A DNA stretch of 64,000 nt from assembly GCA_027405735.1 (NCBI GenBank), contig JAPEHQ010000005.1:1984001-2048000 (forward strand), in the 5' to 3' direction. This DNA is from Mucor racemosus. Lineage: Eukaryota > Mucoromycota > Mucoromycetes > Mucorales > Mucoraceae. Numbering within the stretch: the stretch's first letter is position 1; each line of letters begins with the position of its first letter. Positions 21,536-33,308 of this stretch are shown here, piece after piece. The notes beneath the pieces were generated by a model that worked only from the letters and a program-made list of their open reading frames with translations, did no database searches and had not been told where the DNA came from. The position numbers were made by a program, and so were the translations under genes.

Positions 21536-22219
21536 ATGTATACAAATTGGGAAGAACAAGCGTTGGACTCTTTAGCAGCCATCAAGTGGTACCCTGTAAC
21601 TGAGGTGGTAGCTTATTTGAATAGTCTTCGTCAATATCTCATTAATACACCAGGAAAACTAAGTAGAAGCTATATTCCCATGTTGGATAGAGGAACTGAT
21701 GAAGAGACTTATATCCAAGTTCTTCCAGCAAAGAAAAACCAAAGGTTCCCACCCAATACATTTTACATTTGCGAAGCTATTGGGGATTGGGGTCTAAAAT
21801 TGGACAATATTGCATTGCTTACTAACATTATGATTAATACGAACAGATTGGAAAGAAGATACCCTAATATCAACTCTCCTGGAGATTTAGAAGATCGAGC
21901 TTTTACTCTAATGCATGATCTCATCAGAATGCTTCAAGATAGAACTTATTTTATCAATCGTCAAAAATTTGAGGAACGTTATGATTTGAATTGGACACCT
22001 TGCAATGCTCAATCTCAATTAAATAGTGTTTCGATTAATAATCATACCCTTATTATTAAAGAAGAAGCTACTACCAATGGATTTAGACAACAATCTTCAT
22101 CTGGAAGTAATACTCCTACTGCAAATAGTTCTATGGCAAACAGTGATCAACGATATCGTTCAGTTTCACAAGAATCTGCAGCTCCTACCATTGATTTGAC
22201 TCAAGAACAATCAAAATAA
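21536..22219 (+). CDS. Unrecognised protein, 227 residues, SIM-like C-terminus
   Basis: A single-exon ORF from ATG (TCAAAATGTAT context) to TAA. Residues 1-160 look globular and helical (NWEEQALDSLAAIKWYPVTEV, then ALLTNIMINTNRLERRYPNI). They are followed by a Ser/Asn-rich disordered tail that ends PTIDLTQEQSK. The TIDLT core flanked by acidic residues resembles a SUMO-interacting motif. No catalytic motif or TM helix is visible. The gene is convergent with CCT1, with 53 bp between the stop codons. The codon use and clean frame suggest a genuine gene; I do not know its function. Confidence 0.75.
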   Translation: MYTNWEEQALDSLAAIKWYPVTEVVAYLNSLRQYLINTPGKLSRSYIPMLDRGTDEETYIQVLPAKKNQRFPPNTFYICEAIGDWGLKLDNIALLTNIMINTNRLERRYPNINSPGDLEDRAFTLMHDLIRMLQDRTYFINRQKFEERYDLNWTPCNAQSQLNSVSINNHTLIIKEEATTNGFRQQSSSGSNTPTANSSMANSDQRYRSVSQESAAPTIDLTQEQSK

Positions 22220-22272
22220 GTCATCTTTATTGCAATAAATTTCAAATCATATCAAACATATATACAAAACCA

Positions 22273-24201
22273 TTAGTGGCCATGGCCATCATCCTGTGCT
22301 GGAGGTGGTGGGTTGACTACATATAATAGCAAATCATATATAAAATTTAGAATCAACCTATTAAATAAAATGTTACATTTCGTTACCTTTAATCATATCA
22401 TCAATTCTCAAAATTGCAATTGCAGCTTCTGTAGCACTTTTAAGAGATCTAATCTTGGACATGGCAGGTTCTAAAACACCAGCATTTAAATTATCTCGCA
22501 AACCACCATCCAGCAGCTCTAATCCATAGTATTTCAAAGCACGTTTACGTTTATTAGCGCCATCATTGAGTGCAGCATTATGGTAAGCTCGAAGTTTTGC
22601 AACGAGATCAATAGAATCTTTTGCAGCATTTACAGCCAGTGTTTTAGGGATAACAAGAAGGGCATTTGCATATTCAGCAATTGCTAATTGCTCACGGGAG
22701 GCTATACTGGAAGCAAAATTTTCAAGGTAAATGCTGAGAGCTGATTCTACAGCACCACCTCCAGGTACAACACTGTTGCTTTCAAGAGTACGCTTAACAA
22801 CGCTTAGAGAATCATGCAACGACCTCTCCATTTCGTCCAACATAAAGTCATTAGCGCCGCGTAATATAATAGAAGCAGAGTTTTGGATCTTTGTTCCTTT
22901 TATCAAAATACATTCATCATCTGAAATGCGTTCCTGAACAACTTCTTCAGCTTGACCAAGCGAACTAGATTCAAATGTTTCTTCACCTTCTAAATTAGCT
23001 AAAGAGGAAACTAATGTAGCACCAGTGGCTTTAGCAATACGCTTTAAATCATCCTTTTTACAACGACGTACAGCCATTGCACCAGCTTCAACAAAGAGCT
23101 TTAAACACAAATCATCAATTCCCTTTGTAGTGAGAATGACATTAGCACCAGTGGATAAAATCTTTTGAATTCTTTCTGTAGTAATTTCAATTTCTCTTTT
23201 ACGAATATCTTCCAATTTATCGGGATCATCTACAACAATATTAACACCAAGATGCATACGAGCCTTTTGTAAATTCATATCCAAACAAGCAATTTTTGCG
23301 ATTTTAATGTATTTTTTCATTGCTTGAGATGCAACAGTACAATTTAAGGCATATCCGCGCACAAAAGCTGATTCACGACCTGATTTACCATGTGCCTTTA
23401 AAATATTAACTGCTTTTACGGGATATTTAATCTCTCCTCTTGTGTTTGTGGTCTTTACTGCCAACATGGATTCTACAGCAAGATTAGCAAAGAAATCCGA
23501 ATCACTATTGTAGAATAGGCACGTTAGCAAATCGAAAACATAATGGAAACAAAGCATCAAATCTTACGAGCCAATAATCTTACTGCTCATTGATGTTTTT
23601 GCTGCATTAACCAAACATTCTTTTCCAAGTGTTTCGACACTGACAGCCATTTGATCTGCAATAAATTTACAAGCTACTTTAGAAGCCAATCGGTAGCCAG
23701 TAATAATCGTGGTGGGATGAATATTGTTTTTAACAAGATCGTTGGCTCTCTTTAACAATTCTGCAGCAATAATTACGACAGAAGTAGTGCCATCACCCAC
23801 TTCTCTATCTTGCTGTTGAGCTAATTCTACGAGAACTTTTCCAGCGGGGTGTTCAACTTCCAATAATTGTAAAATTGTGGCGCCATCGTTACTGATAGTT
23901 ACATCCTAAAATCAATATTTAATTACCAGCAGCAAATGTTTATATGCAATTTCGAGATATTTACTCCAATTTCATCAACCAACATTTTATCTAATCCAAC
24001 TGGTCCTAAAGAGCTTTTGACAATATTGGCAATAGAAGCAGCTGCAAGAACTAAAATATATATATGTGTGCTTTGAGTATATGTCTTTCTGAGTGAAAAT
24101 TTCAAAATCCAAGAAAACTAACCGTTGCTCGATCTAACATCTTGTCCTGTAGTTCTTTCACCACCCAAGAATAAATTTGAACCTTGTTCTGGCCGATACA
24201 T
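22273..24201 (-). CDS. CCT1: T-complex chaperonin subunit alpha
   Basis: Five exons (24201-24123, 24050-23965, 23905-23568, 23504-22387, 22316-22273) keep frame throughout and give 554 residues, the usual length for CCT1/TCP1-alpha. The subunit forms part of the cytosolic TRiC/CCT ring that folds actin and tubulin using ATP. Visible landmarks are the start [45 protein letters not shown], the nucleotide-binding GDGTTSVV (92-99), [21 protein letters not shown], the alpha-type GPP-like segment VVPGGGAVE, and [20 protein letters not shown]. The last exon is tiny and encodes only [14 protein letters not shown]. The subunit type is assigned from the N-terminus and the RMHLGV region. Confidence 0.96.
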
Positions 24202-25753
24202 TATGTTTTATATGCTGTTTGGACGAAAAGAGTATCTTATTACCCATCTAACCCCCTTCTTCTTCTTCTTCTTCTCTGATAAGTCACGTTATCACTAGCG
24301 GATAAGGCAAACTCCGAGTTGAATCATATGGAAAATAGGCATTGATACCACTTGTTTGATAAAATAGATTCATCATATTCAGTCGCTATGCATATAGAGC
24401 ATTGCAGAGAGCTAAATATATGCTATATAAATATTTATATGGATGAGTCATATGTCATGAAAATCAATGAAATGTCTTTGGAAATCGTTTTGTAGCATTT
24501 CGGCGGTAATTACATAAAATTATGGTGTGTATAATTCGCGATATAGAATATGTGTAAAGCCAAAATAAAAAATACAACCTAAATTGTAGTCCTATAACAT
24601 ATAATAGCACGCTTACATATCTGATTTGTAGGCTTTCTTTGCATTGAAAAAATCTTTAAAGCAAATGGGAGCCATATTGTTAATTATTACCTGACTATGC
24701 AAATAAGCAAGATTCTTTACAAGATTTATATAAAAGCTAATGTTTTTTATGTCTATGGATAGCTTGGAACCTTGTGCATTGTCAGCAACTAATAAAACTG
24801 CAATAGATCCATTTTAATCTAGGAAAAGCACAATGAAGCGCCATTGTTTCACCAAAACATGCATAAATTGGAACTTTAAACAGCGCATTTCTATAGTTTT
24901 TTTGATATCTCTGATATTCTGAACTATTTCGAGAGAATAACCTCGATAAATAGAATGCTTTAAATGCATTTTTACAAATTTTTTATATTCTTGATTTTGC
25001 CTCCATTTTTCATGAGGTATACCTCATGAAAATCGACAAAAATCACATTTTCGCATTTTTCACCCCGAAAATGAAGACTTTGTATAAGGTATATATAAAT
25101 AAAAAATAACCGCACCATTTTAATGTATTACTATCATTCAATTAATCTAAGTTTTAACAATAAAAATGTTGATCTTTTCCCCAAAAACCAAATTTACTAT
25201 TATTGAGTTTTACAAAGTATTTTTGGTGAAAAAAGTATTTGTCGTTTACATCATCAGATACGCAAAAAAAAGTTCCACAATCAAGTATTAATCCGCGTAG
25301 TGTGGTTTGTAGGTGGGGATTGAGAAATCCTCGAAATAGCTTTAAAAAAAATCAAATTGCAATGGATTTTATGGACGAGAATGAAAATTTCGTAAGCGGT
25401 ATTTAAATATTTAGGCCACCTGCATTTTGTGCACAAAATCAACATTTGCAGCACTTTCAAGGTTTTCTTTAAAGGATAGAAAAGCTGTAATATTAAATTT
25501 GAGGGTATAATTATATAGAGTAGTATCGAAAGTATATATATGCATTTTTTATTTAAAAAACCCGCATGAAATAGCCGAAAAACACAGTAATAAAAATAAA
25601 TAGGTTTTGTTTTCGCATTCAGGTGTATTATAGTAGTAATGTGTTTAGGAAGGTCATTAAACTAATGAATAGAATAATGTTTCATACAACTATTTGTATT
25701 TAACGCATTTATTTCTACTATATATGTACAATAAATATAATTTTAATGAATTA
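24202..25753. other. Intergenic, AT-rich, with a long palindrome
   Basis: About 1.55 kb between the 5' end of CCT1 and the 3' end of the aftiphilin-like gene. A (CTT)n microsatellite at 24257-24275 lies in the CCT1 promoter. The palindrome at 25007-25032 is listed separately. No gene is recognised. Confidence 0.5.
25007..25032. repeat. 26-bp perfect palindrome
   Basis: Arms TTTTCATGAGGTA and TACCTCATGAAAA abut without a spacer, so both strands read the same over 26 bp. It lies in intergenic DNA about 0.8 kb upstream of CCT1. It could be a dimeric transcription factor site, a hairpin or a transposon footprint; no other copy was seen in the window. Confidence 0.85.
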
Positions 25754-27807
25754 TTAAAATGCCCAATCTCCCCAATCATCATCGTCGACAACTTTTGCGT
25801 TTGCATCTGTTTTAGATTTTTGTTCATTCATAGCAAAGGTATTGTTATCAAAGTCAAGCAAATCAGCTGTGATCCTATTGTTCTCAGTAGTCGTATTAAA
25901 CGATTGAGCTTTCGATTGACTGTTTGTACCAGATGTAGGTGTTAAAAGATCAAATGTAGGTGTCATCATCCTTGGAGATGCAGCTGGAGGAGGAGTTGAT
26001 GTTAAAGTATGAGTCTGATGTTGTGTATAATTGCTATCAATACTAAGTAGGTTATTTGATTGTTGAGCAGGTGGTGGATGTGAAGAATAACTTGCAATGC
26101 CATAAGGATCATTTTCTGATGAGCTATTTGTTTGCTTATTATTACTATTTCCCATAATCCCAAAAGGGTCATCATCTATGAAATTGATTGGTGTTGGTTT
26201 GACAGAAGAAAGAGGAGGAGATTGTATAACCTCCTGATTGAAATCACCAAAGTCATCCTCTCCCAAATCACCCTCCTCAGCTGCAAAATCACCGAAATCG
26301 TCATCTTGAATGGTACCTAATACTGTAGTAACATTTGGTTTGATATCAGAATGCATATTAGCAGGTATAGTGTTACGACGAGTAGGTGTTACTTGTATTG
26401 GCGATAGTGTATGGGTTGGTACTAATGGCTCAAAATTGAATTGAAGCTTTGTTGGCGATCTAACAATAGTAGTGGGATCCTCTGTCAAATCAAACAAGTC
26501 CATGCTTTGCGATGATTGAAATGATGTAGGTCGAAGCTTCTCGTTTTTCGATTTAGGCGATGCTTTAGTTTCTACATTATTATCTCGGCTTGCAATAAAC
26601 GCAACAGAGTTTGACCGTTTCATTGATGTAGCATTTGCATCCTGCCTTAATGTTGATATGTTCAAATGATTGACAGCAGTTGGTATAGAAGCATCTTTTA
26701 AATCAGGCTGTTGTTGTAACTGACGAGGAAAACTTTTAGATGCAGCTATTGGAGAAGATACAGGTGATGTAGGTGATTTTGGTAAATTAGTTTTTGACAA
26801 ATGTGGCAAGAACCTTGACAGCGATGATAAGCCAAAGACGGACGATCTTTTTTCTGATGTTGGAGTGGTTGTCTATTTATAAACAAATAGGCTTTATTAA
26901 ATGAATCAATGATTTGGTGTAACCGACACTTACATTACTGGCACTATTAGTAGAATAATTAACCGAATCTGAGGAACTAATTGTTGTAGTTGATCCTATT
27001 AAAGTATCTAAAGCTGGTTTCATGGTCATAGCCTCGACAGGTTCTTGAGCTATTTCAAATGTATTCAACATTGTTGGTGTAGATGTCAATGGAGTCTATT
27101 AAATGTTAGTAAGAGGTCCTGTGGTACACTGCTAAATAATTGAGATTTTTACCGGTGATCTTTTACAGGCAAGGGCATTCAAATAGTGCCTTTCAATTTC
27201 AGATTGGTGCCATTTTACTCTGGGTATACCACTATCATTTTCCATGTAACGAGTAACGGAATCCCATGTGAGTCGAGAATGAAGAGATCTACAATTCAAT
27301 TATGTTTAGATTGCAATTTTTAATTAATATTTATGCTTTCTTTTTTTACTCTGGTGCTTCCTCTAGTACATATTGCTTAATACTTTTAGGCGCATTGCCT
27401 GTGAAACTCTCCAATGCCTCATAATTGTAGATTTGATTTAGCAAGTGTTGCCATAAATCCTTTGCGTCTTTTAATGTATCAAAAATAGGCGTATTCTGTT
27501 TTCGAGTTAGCTTTTGTTTATTTCAAATGTGTTTCATGCTTACATCGATTTCTTCTTGTTCATCTTGTTCATCTTCCTCTTCTTCCTCTTCTTCACCATC
27601 AAAACTGCCAAAATCATCATCGTCTATGGTATCATCAAAACTACCGAAATCATCTTGTTCCTCAATGTCGTCATTTTCATTAAATTGATTAATGCCACTA
27701 GCTGTAATAGTAGATTGACTCAGTTTATTATCATTGTCATCAATCTCTATAGGAGGAGAACTCATTTCGCCTTGTAAACTATTGTGATCAGTGTCGCTTT
27801 TAGACAT
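25754..27807 (-). CDS. Aftiphilin-like clathrin adaptor-binding protein
   Basis: Five exons (27807-27544, 27495-27350, 27288-27153, 27095-26934, 26872-25754) keep frame to give 608 residues. Short acidic-aromatic motifs at both ends (DDFGSF twice near residues 50-70, DDDFGDF and EDDFGDF mid-protein, DDDWGDWAF at the very C-terminus) match the DFxxF and WG-type motifs that bind AP-1 gamma-ear and GGA domains. Between them, residues 89-180 form the only likely folded part (KDLWQHLLNQIYNYEALESF, then RLTWDSVTRYMENDSGIPRV and KWHQSEIERHYLNAL). This resembles the clathrin-binding domain of vertebrate aftiphilin. The rest is disordered Ser/Thr/Pro-rich sequence. A role in TGN/endosome clathrin trafficking is inferred from the motifs; family membership is likely but untested. 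Confidence 0.75.
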
Positions 27808-28084
27808 TATTTATTTATTGCCAAGTAATCATGCAAAAAGGTTTCTGCAAAGGAAGACAAAGAAAACTTTTTCTTCTACTATTGGGCTTAGAAAAAAAAA
27901 GGTGTTTATTTTAATGGAGTTCAAATACAACTAATGATGATGGATGTTGTACAAAATAAAAACTAACCCTGAATTTGATACACAAAAAAAAAAAAACTAT
28001 ATTGCATCTCTTGTCATGAAATTCCTTTTTCCCTTTTTCTTTTCTCTTTTCAACCATTTCTTCCTTTTTTTTTCTTGATTAAAC

Positions 28085-29945
28085 ATGGCAAGCGATGTTG
28101 CGTATCATCGAGTTCAATCTCAAAATGAGTTGAAAGGAAGCTTGTTGCTTAAATATAGACTAGCAAAAGCTTTAACTATGGTTAGTTTATTTGCTATCAT
28201 TATAATGGCAGCTAGCTCGATATTTTATCCCAGTAAGTCTATTTCATGTCTTATTTCTGCTCAAATCTAACATATCTGTAGATTTTACTTACACCACTGA
28301 AAATAACGCTCCAGAATCAGATCAACAAAATGCTGATATTCAACAAGAACAATCAAGCGGACAATCTGGTCGTTGTCATTTACCAGCAATCATTAAAATG
28401 CCCACAAGCCCTGATGGTACATATACACCTCCTACACCTCATAATTCCCTAGTCAGAGCTGTTGGCTTCGCTTCTAATCAAGAATATCAAGAATATTGCC
28501 AACTTTACGATACTGAAGTTGGTGGTTTTTCTGATGAATGGCCATACAATAAAGAGGGTGAATGTGGCAATTGGCAGGAGCGTTATACCAATTTACACAA
28601 AACAGATTTGGCTTATTTAGAGCAATACAAGGAAGGCATCTTCCCTAAGGATATTGACGTCGAAAGCAGACCAAAGTTCGTTTCTTATCTTTGTAAGGAA
28701 GTACCCAAAAATAGTAATCGTGGTTGTGGTGGTTTAGCTGACAGAATGGGTGGTAAGTGGATCTACCTCCTTTTTTTTTTATATATTGTCTCCTTTATTA
28801 ACTTGCTTATTTGTTTAGGCATGATATCTACCTTTTTCTATGCTTTGTTGACAGACAGAGCCTATTTACTAAACTGGGCTCCAATGAATCCTCTGCCATT
28901 GGAGGCTATTTGGGAACGCCCACATGTTGATTGGTCTCATGATCCAGAAGAAATGGAAGCCTTATTCACTGATGATACTAATCCTTTATTGGGTTATCAA
29001 AAAGTAGATACTTTAAATAAGAAACTCAAGAATCTCACTGCAATTATGTTCCCTGATGGTGGAAACACCGAGTTGAAAGAATTGTGGAACGGAACAGTAA
29101 AGTATTACACAATCTAAAAAAAAAAGAGAGTCATTTCGCTTATATTATATGATTTATAGTACGTCGAGGTCAGATCAAACCGTGGTTACATTATCCGTAC
29201 ATTCAACCTTCACGAAAAATATAGAAAATTCTTGAATCAAATGGGCCTCACCAAAGAAAATGCTTTTAGATGTATAACCAACTATTTATTCCGTCCCACA
29301 ATTGGATCTAGACGTTTTTTGAATGCTTACAAAAAGTTTTTTGAAATGGAAAGTGTATTGAGTATTGGTATTCAAGTTCGTACTGACGATAATGCTCTTG
29401 CAAATCCTCAATATGATGTTAACGGTTTGAAGAAATGGGGCCATTTCTTGAGATGCGCTGGTGAACTTGCTAGCTTCAAGAAGAAGGATCATCACAAGCA
29501 TATCGCCTTTTTCTTGGTTACTGATTCAGCCCATTTGCGCGATGAATTTATTGCTCTTAATTCTAATAGAGAGTTGGCAAAGACTTATATTGAAGAGGAT
29601 ATTGTCGATATTTCCAGCTTTATCATCACCGGCTTGCCCATTGAACATATTGAACCAGATCAAGTTGCTAAATATATCAATGTCGAAGTACACAAGGAAG
29701 TTAATTTGCAAAGAATGACACCCGGTGTAAATAGTGCTTATATGGAAAATTGGTTACTTGGAGAGACCCAATATCGTGTTATTAGTATTCAAGGTTACGG
29801 TAAAATGGCTTCCTTCTACTCTGGTGATGATAAAACTTCAATTTCTATGCCAAAGCCTAGTGACAAATACCCTTTCCCTGTGTGTAATCAGGAAGAATCA
29901 TTTACTACATTCGATTGGCTTAGTACTACTTGGAGTTTAGGATAA
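28085..29945 (+). CDS. Fucosyltransferase-like type II membrane glycosyltransferase
   Basis: Four exons (28085-28232, 28282-28752, 28819-29096, 29160-29945) join in frame to give 560 residues. A single N-terminal anchor (AKALTMVSLFAIIIMAASSI, about residues 27-47) and a lumenal remainder fit a Golgi type II enzyme. The motif CGGLADRMGGMISTFFYALL (from C198), followed by TDRAYLLNW, resembles the nucleotide-sugar site of GDP-fucose-dependent transferases of the GT37/GT23 type, whose plant members have a G-L-(G/A)-(N/D)-R...FLYALLT(D/N)R motif. IGIQVRTDD (around residues 368-376) corresponds to their conserved basic motif. The donor and acceptor are not determinable from the sequence. A heteromorphic family of such enzymes is known in Mucoromycota, whose walls contain fucose. 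Confidence 0.7.
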
Positions 29946-30959
29946 CCATGATACACAACCCTTATTTTCATCAACCATCATGTACCACTAGTTAAATTTA
30001 ATAAAATTTCGTATATATATGTATTACTTTTTTCATCTACGTTCTTTGTACTACCATTAAGCTTATGATATTAATGCATGTATTATTAAATATGTGAGCT
30101 GGTATCACATTGTAATACTATAAACGTCGTCGATTATCTTAATTATATATTGTCAATTTCTATAAGCTGTCAAATTAACCCTATATTTATTGCTTGATTT
30201 TTTAGTCAATAAGAGTTTGTTGCTTTTAGTTTGCGCAACCGCAGTATCTCAACTTCATTTTCATATAGTCTTTGTCACCGATTTAAAGTTTATGATTTCT
30301 TGATCCCTGGTGGATTTGGCAAATTCAGTTAAATGCTATATTTATATATTCTTCAATGTATTCAAGGACAGGCATTTAGTGTTTAAAATGGGAGAGAAGA
30401 GTATCCATGATTATGAAAAAAAAAATGCATAGATTTAATGCGTTCTTGATTATGCTTCTATGATAGCTTATTGAAGAAGTAGATCTGCCTTAATAAATTT
30501 GGCGTTATGCGAATAATATCGAAGCTAATTTCAACTACAAAAAATAAATTTTTCCTTTGTTAAATTGGCAATTGAAACGCCTTAATGCAGTAAACTATAG
30601 ATGCGCTTTGGTGATGATTTTCTCGATACACAGTAGGTTGCGCAAGCTACCATTTAAAATAACCGTGCCAAAGATGTGTGCCTACCCTCGGTTTTTTACG
30701 GTTGTAAAAAAGTAGGTTGCAGCTGGTTTTCAGGTGGTTTCAAATGTTTTTGTCTAATACTGAGACTAATTACGTAAAATCTGTAACGTAGATGTACCTT
30801 CCCTCTATGAGCCATTGATATATATCCGAAAATAGAAAAGTTAATATCGGAATATCAGTACACTGGCCTAACATTGATTAAAATTGGTCTAAAATCGATT
30901 GTAAAAAATTGAGCACCTAAATTAAGGTGTTAACTTTTGTATTTACAATATAGATCGAA
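29946..30959. other. Intergenic AT-rich DNA after the glycosyltransferase gene
   Basis: Holds the 3' flank of the gene (AATAAA-like signal near 29998) and about 1 kb without recognisable features before repeat R1 copy B. Confidence 0.45.
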
Positions 30960-32010
30960 CTTAAAACTACTATGCATTTTTTGTTTTAGCAAGAAATACT
31001 GATTTTTCGTCGAGATAATCAAGTAATAGTTTACTGCACAGCTTACAACCTATCATAACGGGGTTCCAAAATTTATTTGTTGAAATGAACGAAAAATGAT
31101 TCAAAAAAACAAAATCGTTTAATTGCTCATGAACTGCAAAGTAAGTCGACCTAGTATATTAAATAATTTTTGTACATTTTTGGATTCTGCATCCATCTAA
31201 ATAAAATTCAAATAAACATTTTACATTAAATTTTGCGTAAAATGCAATTGAAAATTTAGAGGTTTTTTGAAGATACACATTAATTTTGATAAACAAGTTT
31301 GTTATATAAGTAATTGGAATAATGCGCAAAAAGCGTATCTATCGATCGAGCTATTGCGAAACCTTTTAGCTACATTTTTCGCAGAGAAAATGAGATTTTT
31401 GTCCAAATTTTTTTCAAATTCAGAATTTAGGATGAGGGTGTATAAGGGAAAAATGGAAACTAGAAATGGAAATACCTTTTTGTACACATTTTTAAGGATA
31501 TCTCCACGAAAAATCAATATTTTAAAAAAAATTAAATTGGATCCGAGAGAGCTCAACGAACTGGAGGGTATGAGTAAAAAAAAACTGCTACTTAATTTAA
31601 CAAATATTTTGAAATCTACTACAAAAAATGTCAAAAAAAATGAAAAAAAATAAAAGTGCTCAGAATTTTTTTATATTTTAATATGTTATAGAGCGCTTCA
31701 AAACAAGTAATTTTCATTATCAAAATGTATTAGTATAGCTTAATATTTTTTAGAGATATGAAACCTCAAAGTTTTCAGTCTTTTAGCAGTGAAATACGCG
31801 TAAAAAATCTGAAACATTAGCACTGAAAAATTAATACCAACTGCAAAAAACAGGATATTTTTGGATACTTATTTGTGGATTAAAGCTGTGCATCTCAGGT
31901 ACATTGACATATAATTTTTTCTTGGTGTTATTTGGTGGGAAAAAAAGTAGAGCACAGGTAAAAAGTGAGGCCCAGGTTTTGAGGAGAAAGCAAAATCAGA
32001 TCTTATGAGA
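30960..32010 (+). repeat. R1 repeat, copy B
   Basis: Uninterrupted copy of the R1 family. It starts near GCATTTTTTGTTTTAGCAAG, shared with copy C, and includes an ORF-like frame (31267-31653, TTG first) and the 3' segment shared with copies A and C up to about 32010. It provides the empty-site sequence that reveals the LTR inserted in copy C. Confidence 0.8.
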
Positions 32011-33308
32011 ATATACCCATATTATCCCTCTGTATAGTTGATATCCATGAGGGAATTACGATTAAATCAGGTCTACATTCTACCTTCATGAGAAAACTGC
32101 AATAAAATTAGTTAGATACAGAGGCAGTTTTCTGATAACAAGATCAGCAAGACTATTTAATATAAGTATACCCTCTTTTTTTTTTTTACTATAATCAATT
32201 ATTTTTTATCAACATTTTTCTTATACACGGTTACATAAATAAATCAAATATGTTTTATCCTACAAGTTTTTAACTATTCAAGAGCCTCTTGATGGTGCTT
32301 ATGCCCATTCTCCACCCAGAATGCCAGGTACGACTACTCCCAATTTTAGTCATAGTCTATAAAGGTGATTACTATTCCAGATATATATAACCTTATTTCT
32401 TCATTCAGAATTTATATACAGTAGATGCGCAAATCTAAACCAAAGAGAAGACTATGCTAAAGAGTTTGTTTCCCGTTCTGGCACAAAGTCTAACCCTCCC
32501 GTTCCCCTCCCCTCTCTTCTTGGCACATCAAGACAAAAGACTCCTATCAACTTTCATCCATGACAGTTAAAGCTGTCAAACTCCAAATACATTTTTCCTT
32601 CGGGGAAAGGTAAGCGATTTTACTTACTTTACAGTTTGATATAATGTACTAACCTTTTCTTTCCCATATTTCTCTATATTCATCCTCCTTTGTTGTTGGT
32701 TTCATTCATCATTTATATCTTTTTTTACTTGTCAATCATGGAGTATTGTTAAACTAGAAAAGATTGATTATCATGTTAAAATTTATATGAAGCAACTTTT
32801 AGGGTTATTACATAAATTGTAGGACATCTAAACGCGCATCTAATGATGGGTTATTTATTAAAAAATAATATCAAATATTTCATGAAATCAGAAAAACCAG
32901 TTATTTGAAATGCTAAATTAGCATTAGATTTTGGCCAAATACATATATAAAGTCATATTAAGTAAATGCGATTATGCAAGAGGATTTTCTCTCAATGGCA
33001 CAATAAGTCGTGTACACTTGCATCCATAGTCCAAATTTCAGTTTCCTTCTAGAGTTATTTTGCCTTGAGTAAATTGTGGATTTTTAAACCATGAATGATA
33101 TGTTTTATTATGAAAATCTTTATTTTCAACCGTCTCTAAACTTTTCAGACGCATATATGCTTATAAATAGAGAAAATAGTAAATTTCATCTACCACGGTA
33201 AACTACATAGCTGATTTTCGAAGATTTTACAGCCGAGTAACACACACATTACAATCCTATTAATTCATTGATTTGACAGATGAATAAATGAGGGGTATTT
33301 TATTTTAT
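32011..33308. other. Intergenic with weak gene-fragment signals
   Basis: About 1.3 kb. 32261-32362 has a gene-like frame (see the separate entry). 32430-32560 is unusually C-rich on the plus strand. A hairpin TGACAG-(6 nt)-CTGTCA lies at about 32561-32578. No intact gene is seen. Confidence 0.45.
32261..32362 (+). pseudogene. Possible exon remnant
   Basis: A short open frame reads QEPLDGAYAHSPPRMPGTTT then PNFSHSL and stop. It has normal-looking codon use, and a possible donor (CCAG/GTACGA) lies inside it. It is too short to identify and is probably a fragment of a dispersed gene. Confidence 0.25.
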
